A stretch of 64,000 nt of DNA, from NCBI GenBank assembly GCA_001692895.1, contig KV748219.1:806001-870000 (forward strand). The letters are read 5' to 3'. This DNA is from Cenococcum geophilum 1.58 (lineage: Eukaryota > Ascomycota > Dothideomycetes > Gloniales > Gloniaceae). The notes beneath the pieces were generated by a model. That model did no database searches. It had not been told where the DNA came from and saw nothing but the letters and a program-made list of their open reading frames with translations. Positions within the stretch are counted from its first letter, which is position 1. Each line of letters begins with the position of its first letter. The position numbers were made by a program, and so were the translations under genes. Shown in pieces: positions 59,601-64,000 of this stretch.

Positions 59601-61128
59601 AGAGTAATCTTTAATTTCCATATCTATAAGGAGCTGTTTAGCCTTATTAACCTTACCCTTAAGATCTTTTACGCCTTTATATTAAATTAGGAAGCTTTAA
59701 AAGTAGGTTATAGTAACCTTATAATTTCTAATATTTCTTATACTTTGGCGAAACTTATTATATACCTTCTTTTGCTTATTAAGAGAGTGCCTAGTTAACT
59801 AGTAATTTGGCTTCTTACAAACGTAGCACTTTTTTTAGCAATTATTTCAAATTAAACCTCTACGTGGACCTCTATAATTGCCTTATAGTTAACGTTAATT
59901 ATACCCTTTACCGTAGTCCCTACTATAACTACAATATATTTAATTAGTCCAGTTATAGTTATTTTAGTTAGCTGGGTTATCTAGGTTAATTAAAGTAGAT
60001 TAAAGTTAGGCGTTAAATTGCTATACTTTTTAAGAGCGCAGAACGGTACTAATAGAAGATCTTAATTAAACATATCCTCCTTTATAAGTATTTATAGGAT
60101 TAAAGAGGGTAAGGTTATATTCTTTAACATCTTAGTATACGCTAATAACTTAATTATATAGGCTAAAGTCCTCTTAATATAATTTAAATAGACTACGCTA
60201 AATTATCTAAAGTTAATTAAAGAGCTTTTAAAGATAATTGAGCCGAGGGACACCTAGGTTTGTAGTAATAATTCTTAAAAAGGTAATCTCTCTCCATTTT
60301 AATATATACTGCTACTTATTCTCTTCTGTTTTAAAGTAGTATCTTAACTTATATATTATGCGGTTAAAATTATATCCTTTTTCTGCTAAATAATTATAAT
60401 AGAAGGTACTAGCTTGGCCCTTAAGCATTACAGAATAGGCGTTATAGTATTAATTAGACTCTATTTCTACCTTCTAGTAATAGTTATAGAAGATATATAG
60501 TTTCAAATTAAGGATATTATATAATTCCCTACTAAACTTCTTCTCCTAATCCGAATAAAGCTTTATAAGCTCTATAAGCAATTTTAAAATACCTCCAATT
60601 TGGGATTAAAGAGGAGGTAGGAGTCGTATTATAGGCTGCAGTAGGGATATAGGTCTAGTTAGTAGAGTTTAAAGGCTATTAAATCGCGAAGCGATAGGAT
60701 CCTATACCTGCTCTTATTAGGGTATAGTATCTAACGTTAAAGTTATAGGTTAAATTAGATATAGAGGAGTTAAAGGCAAAGATAGATTCGTCTCTAAAGG
60801 TATATTACTTAGATTTTATCGTAAGTTAAGCTTCCTTATAGTGCGTAGTTAGTGCTTAATCTCTTATAGAGTCTATTCGTGCTTTTCTTTTATATTAATA
60901 ACCTGCTCCTAAATCTTTATAAACGTAGTTATTCTATATAATAGACGCAACTTAATATCTTCTAGTACTTAGTAACACTTCTATTACTAGTTTTCCTTAA
61001 GTTTAAGGTAGTATAGTATTGCCAGGATCTATTCCATATAAGCGTATATAGCACCCCTATATAAGACTATCTCTTCTATTTAAAAACCTAGCTGCTCTAT
61101 AGTTAATTATATATTAACTACTAATTAG
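59601..61128 (-). pseudogene. I gag with zinc knuckle, and leader
   Basis: The knuckle near 59780-59840 reads K-K-C-Y-V-C-K-K-P-N-Y..T-R-H-S, which fits the CxVCxKxGCWSTxH knuckle of ascomycete Copia elements. The rest of gag extends to about 61000 before the 5' LTR. RIP stops are frequent. Confidence 0.78.
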
Positions 61129-61293
61129 TATTAGTTATATAGGGTGACTTACTAATAACAACTACTTAAGTAGGTTATAATGATGTTGGTTAATATATAT
61201 TCTTCTTAGAATAAGAAAGGACAAGGAGCTTAAGACTCCTCGCCACGCTAGTGTAGTGGTAATACGTAACGACCGCTTACCTTATTCCTAACA
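61129..61293 (-). repeat. 5' LTR of I
   Basis: 165 bp; begins TATTAGTTATAT (RIP form of TGTTAGTCACAT) and ends TCCTAACA, followed by ATAAT (61294-61298). Confidence 0.9.
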
Positions 61294-61298
61294 ATAAT

Positions 61299-62484
61299 AG
61301 AACTAAAATAGACCCTAAAAAGGTTGCTTTAATTATAAACTAGGAAAGTCCTAGTAGCGTATAAGATATTTAAGGATTTTTAAGATTTACAAATTTCTGT
61401 TATTAATTTATTAAATACCTTTTAAAAATTATTTAGTAATTAGTAAACCTAAAAAGGAAGAATATAAGATTTAAGTAGACTACTAAATATGAATAAGCTT
61501 TTAATAACCTAAAATATTATTTTATAACTACTCCAATTCTTACCTACTTTAATCTTAATCTTAAATATATCGTTAAAATAGACTTGTCTAATTATATATT
61601 AGGTGGAGTGCTATTATAATATAATAAGAACAACGAGCTTTATTTAATAGCCTTTCTTGTTTAAAACTTACCTTTACTAAATTAAACTATAAAATATACA
61701 ATAAGGAACTGCTTATAGTTATTAGATACTTTAAATAATAACATCTAAAACTAAAAGGATTATTATTCCTAAGATATATATTAATGGACTATAAAAACCT
61801 ATAGTACCTTATAACTATAAAGCAATTAATATAACACTAAATTTATTAGGCCGAATACCTCTTATAATTTAAGTTTAAGATTATATTCTAACCTAGTAAA
61901 CTTAATTAGAAGCCTCACTTATTAATATAATAATTATAGAACTTACTAGTAGACGTCTCTAATAAACGGATTATAAATTAATTATAAATTCTACTGCCCC
62001 CTAAATATTTTAAGAAACTACACCCTATATTTTTAGATATAAAGCTTAATAGAAATAAATTGGAAAATAATAAACTAATAGAGCATAAATATAAGAACAA
62101 CCCCTAAATAGTAAATATAATAAAAGCAATTTAAATAGAAAAACGGTAATATAAGAATATTATACTCGCTAAATATAAAATCTATAATAATTAGTTATAC
62201 TATTACTAAAATATAGTAATTCCGAATTCCGAACCCTTATAATTTAAGATACTTAAATTTATATATAACTTTTTTTATAGTAGGATATCCTAGCTATATA
62301 AAGACGTTGTAGATAGTTTAATAAGCGTATTACTAGCCTATAATATATAACTATATACGAAAATATATCTAAGTATATAAAACGTACGTTTATAAAAGAC
62401 TTCTTATATAAAGAAATAAAGAGTACTTTAGCTATTGCTAATTCTAATATAAAGATGGTAAAATATCTTAATTAACTTTAACGT
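61299..62484 (+). pseudogene. F pol: end of RT, RNase H and possible integrase start
   Basis: The frame resumes after I: DPKKVALIINWESPSSVQDI and G-F-L-R-F-T-N-F-Y near 61310-61390, the RT connection. RNase H: D-L-S-N-Y-I-L-G-G-V-L near 61584-61615, YNKELLIVIRYFK near 61697-61735, MDYKNL near 61785 and P-S-K-L-N-Q-K-P near 61895. Past about 62250 it would enter the integrase zinc-binding region. It is cut near 62485 by the pogo element P. Confidence 0.78.
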
Positions 62485-64000
62485 CTTAGCTACCTAAGCG
62501 AGACAGCTACCTACCTAAGACAGTATATAGGCCTCCTACTAAAATCAAAATCAAAACATTAAAATACTCCTTTACTATACCACCACTATGTCCTCTACTA
62601 CCCCCTAATTGCTGTCGCTTAATTAAGAAGATTAAATGCAAATTATTCTTTAATTATTAGAAGCCAACCTTAATTAATCTAGCTATTTACTTGCCTAAAT
62701 ATACGGTCTATTACCTTCTTCTGTTTGCTATTATTATAACAGCCACTAATTAAGTAAGGAGTATTACCAAAAGCTTTAAAAGCTCTTAGTTATTAAGAAG
62801 AACTCCCTAGTTAAATAGATTAATATAATAGGAGCCTATAGTTAGCTACCTTAAATTTAATACCTTAAATCTATAGCTAAAAGCATCCTTACTATAAAGA
62901 AGTGTCCTCTAAAGCTTAGCTAATAATAGTATAAAAACTTCCTTACCTAATACCTAGAGCTTAAAGTTTAATTCGCCTAAGGCCTTAATTAAAAGCAAAA
63001 GGATTCTAAGGATCTAGAGATAATTAAAGAGTGGTTTAATCTCTATAAAGCTACTATTACTAAATACGTAATTCCCCTAGGCGATTAATATAATATAAAT
63101 AAGAAAGGAATTGCAATAGGGCTAGGCAATAAGATTAAGGTGCTTATTCCTTAATTAGAGGCTTAAGCCTTTATTATAGAGCCAGGCAATCGCAATTAGG
63201 TATTAATTACCTCCTTACCTTATCTTTTAGGGGAAGTAAATATAATAATCTTAGATATTACCTAAACTTAATCGCGAGATAGTAATTTAAGTAAGTAATT
63301 TAGGGTAGATAAATTTGGATATTAGAGTTAATTAGTTAAAACACTTTAACCAATATATAAAGCTACGCCTTAAGGAATCTATTATTTATTAATTCTTAAT
63401 GGACACAAGAGCTATATATCAATGTAGTTTATTAAGTATTTCGAGGCTTATAAGATAATTCCTTTCTATTTACCACCTTATTTAATATACCTACTTTAAC
63501 CCCTAGATATAGGTATATTTAGTCCGTTATTAAAAGCCTATTAAAAGCGCCTTTATAACTTCGCCTTTTATAGAGCTGTTAATATTACTAAGCCTAAGTT
63601 CCTTAAGTATTACTAAGCTGCACAATATAAAGCTATATTATTAACTAATATAGTAAGTATATAGCGAGTAACTGGCCTTCTATTATTTAATTCTTTAGTT
63701 ATTTTAGAAAATATTTAGCTAATGGCTCCTTCCCATATAAGCTTTGTAAATAAAAATAGCCACTAATTTAATATACCTGTGTCTCTTTCTATAGAGGAGA
63801 GACTTACTAAAATATTTAGGCAGCTCTTATAAGGTGCATTACCTTGATATTCTTAAGTTGTGCATAATATTCAGCAGTTTGTGTTAAGTACGGTAGCTAA
63901 TAATATAATCCTTAAGCGAATAAATTAGGAGCCTTTTAAAAGATAGAAGAAGGAGCGTTATAATACGACAAAAGCTACCTATAGGAAGGCAACGAGTTTT
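62485..64000 (+). mobile_element. element P: pogo/Fot1-like DNA transposon, cut by window end
   Basis: Begins near a terminal motif AGCTACCTAAGCGAGACAGC with a second AGCTACCTACCTAAGACAG copy right behind it, directly after the end of readable F sequence, at a TA (62483-62484 region). The transposase frame (62588-64000) follows. The right terminus lies outside the window, so the boundary and TSD cannot be confirmed. Confidence 0.7.
62588..64000 (+). pseudogene. P transposase (pogo/Fot1 family, CENP-B-like HTH and DDE)
   Basis: Start ATG at 62588 (M-S-S-T-T-P). Residues 1-130 would form the HTH/CENP-B-type DNA-binding part, with E-I-I-K-E-W-F-N-L-Y near 63020-63050. The DDE domain shows a degraded first Asp (Y-N-I-N-K-K-G-I near 63090), the second as LLILNGHKSY near 63385-63414 (D to N), and the third in PLDIGIFSPLLKAY near 63498-63540. 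The C-terminal basic region runs to the window end. Gln-codon stops indicate RIP. The length so far (about 470 codons) suits Fot1-type proteins. Confidence 0.8.

Larger units (their letters stand above)
55801..61293 (-). mobile_element. element I: Ty1/Copia retrotransposon
   Basis: LTRs of 168 bp (55801-55968) and 165 bp (61129-61293), flanked by ATAAT (55796-55800 and 61294-61298). The minus strand carries gag with a knuckle, protease, pre-integrase, integrase, RT and RNase H, all RIP-mutated. It is a different Copia lineage from G, as judged by its LTRs and gag knuckle. Confidence 0.92.
18676..62484 (+). mobile_element. element F: + strand Ty3/Gypsy backbone broken into pieces
   Basis: Recognisable pieces lie in correct order and orientation: gag start (19570-19892), gag end with knuckle plus pre-RT (36365-37770), RT centre (55440-55800), and RT end plus RNase H and possibly the start of integrase (61299-62484). 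The junctions at E and I are exact when one TSD copy is removed. At the RT insertion (37771-55440) about 30 codons are missing. F is the oldest resolvable retroelement here; its LTRs were not identified. Confidence 0.65.

Noticed and set aside
1..64000. Starship-type giant element or gene cluster
   Set aside because: No tyrosine recombinase (DUF3435-like) frame, no cargo genes; all recognisable coding remnants belong to ordinary transposons.

Overview
The window looks like AT-rich, repeat-only DNA from a filamentous ascomycete (Pezizomycotina). The evidence is the fungal chromodomain Ty3/Gypsy, Ty1/Copia, Mutator-like and pogo/Fot1 transposon families, together with the imprint of repeat-induced point mutation (RIP). 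CAA/CAG codons have become TAA/TAG, Trp and Cys codons are lost, TpA is in large excess, and CpG survives. Almost every long reading frame is continuous once stops at former Gln/Trp codons are read through, so all coding regions are called pseudogenes. I see no host gene, rRNA, tRNA or CRISPR array. The short open frames in the window are chance or repeat-encoded.

The sequence is a nest of transposons. I could resolve it by pairing terminal repeats and target-site duplications (TSDs) by eye. A long + strand Gypsy element (F) forms a backbone from about 19.57 kb to 62.48 kb. It is split by Gypsy E (19893-36359, TSD AATAA), by a large unclassified insertion (about 37771-55440), by Copia I (55801-61293, TSD ATAAT), and is cut on its right by a pogo-like element (P) that runs off the window. 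Upstream of F lie Gypsy L (1509-18670, TSD ATATA) and a 611-bp hAT-like MITE M (18881-19491, 8-bp TSD ATTATATT).

Second and third layers: L carries an unclassified 1.0-kb insertion K in one LTR (13-bp direct repeat), a non-autonomous LTR element A (3732-13482, TSD TTAAC) that itself holds Gypsy B (4320-12359, TSD ATAGG), and a 363-bp MITE N (13624-13986, TA). E carries two related fold-back MITEs (MITE1 26805-35189, MITE2 35341-35755, both with TA duplications). MITE1 is split by Gypsy C (26849-34804, TSD CCACT), a sister of B. The insertion in F's reverse transcriptase contains Copia G (38394-53140, TSD GCCTT), and G contains a Mutator-like element H (43789-52751, 10-bp TSD AGGGGTTTAA) with a multi-intron transposase gene. 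GC-rich tandem repeats occur inside H and again outside G.

The elements do not form a pathway. They record successive transposition, each wave followed by RIP. The short MITEs, K and the repeat-rich N-terminal part of H's gene are visibly less mutated than their surroundings, which points to later arrival, escape from RIP because of short length, or both.
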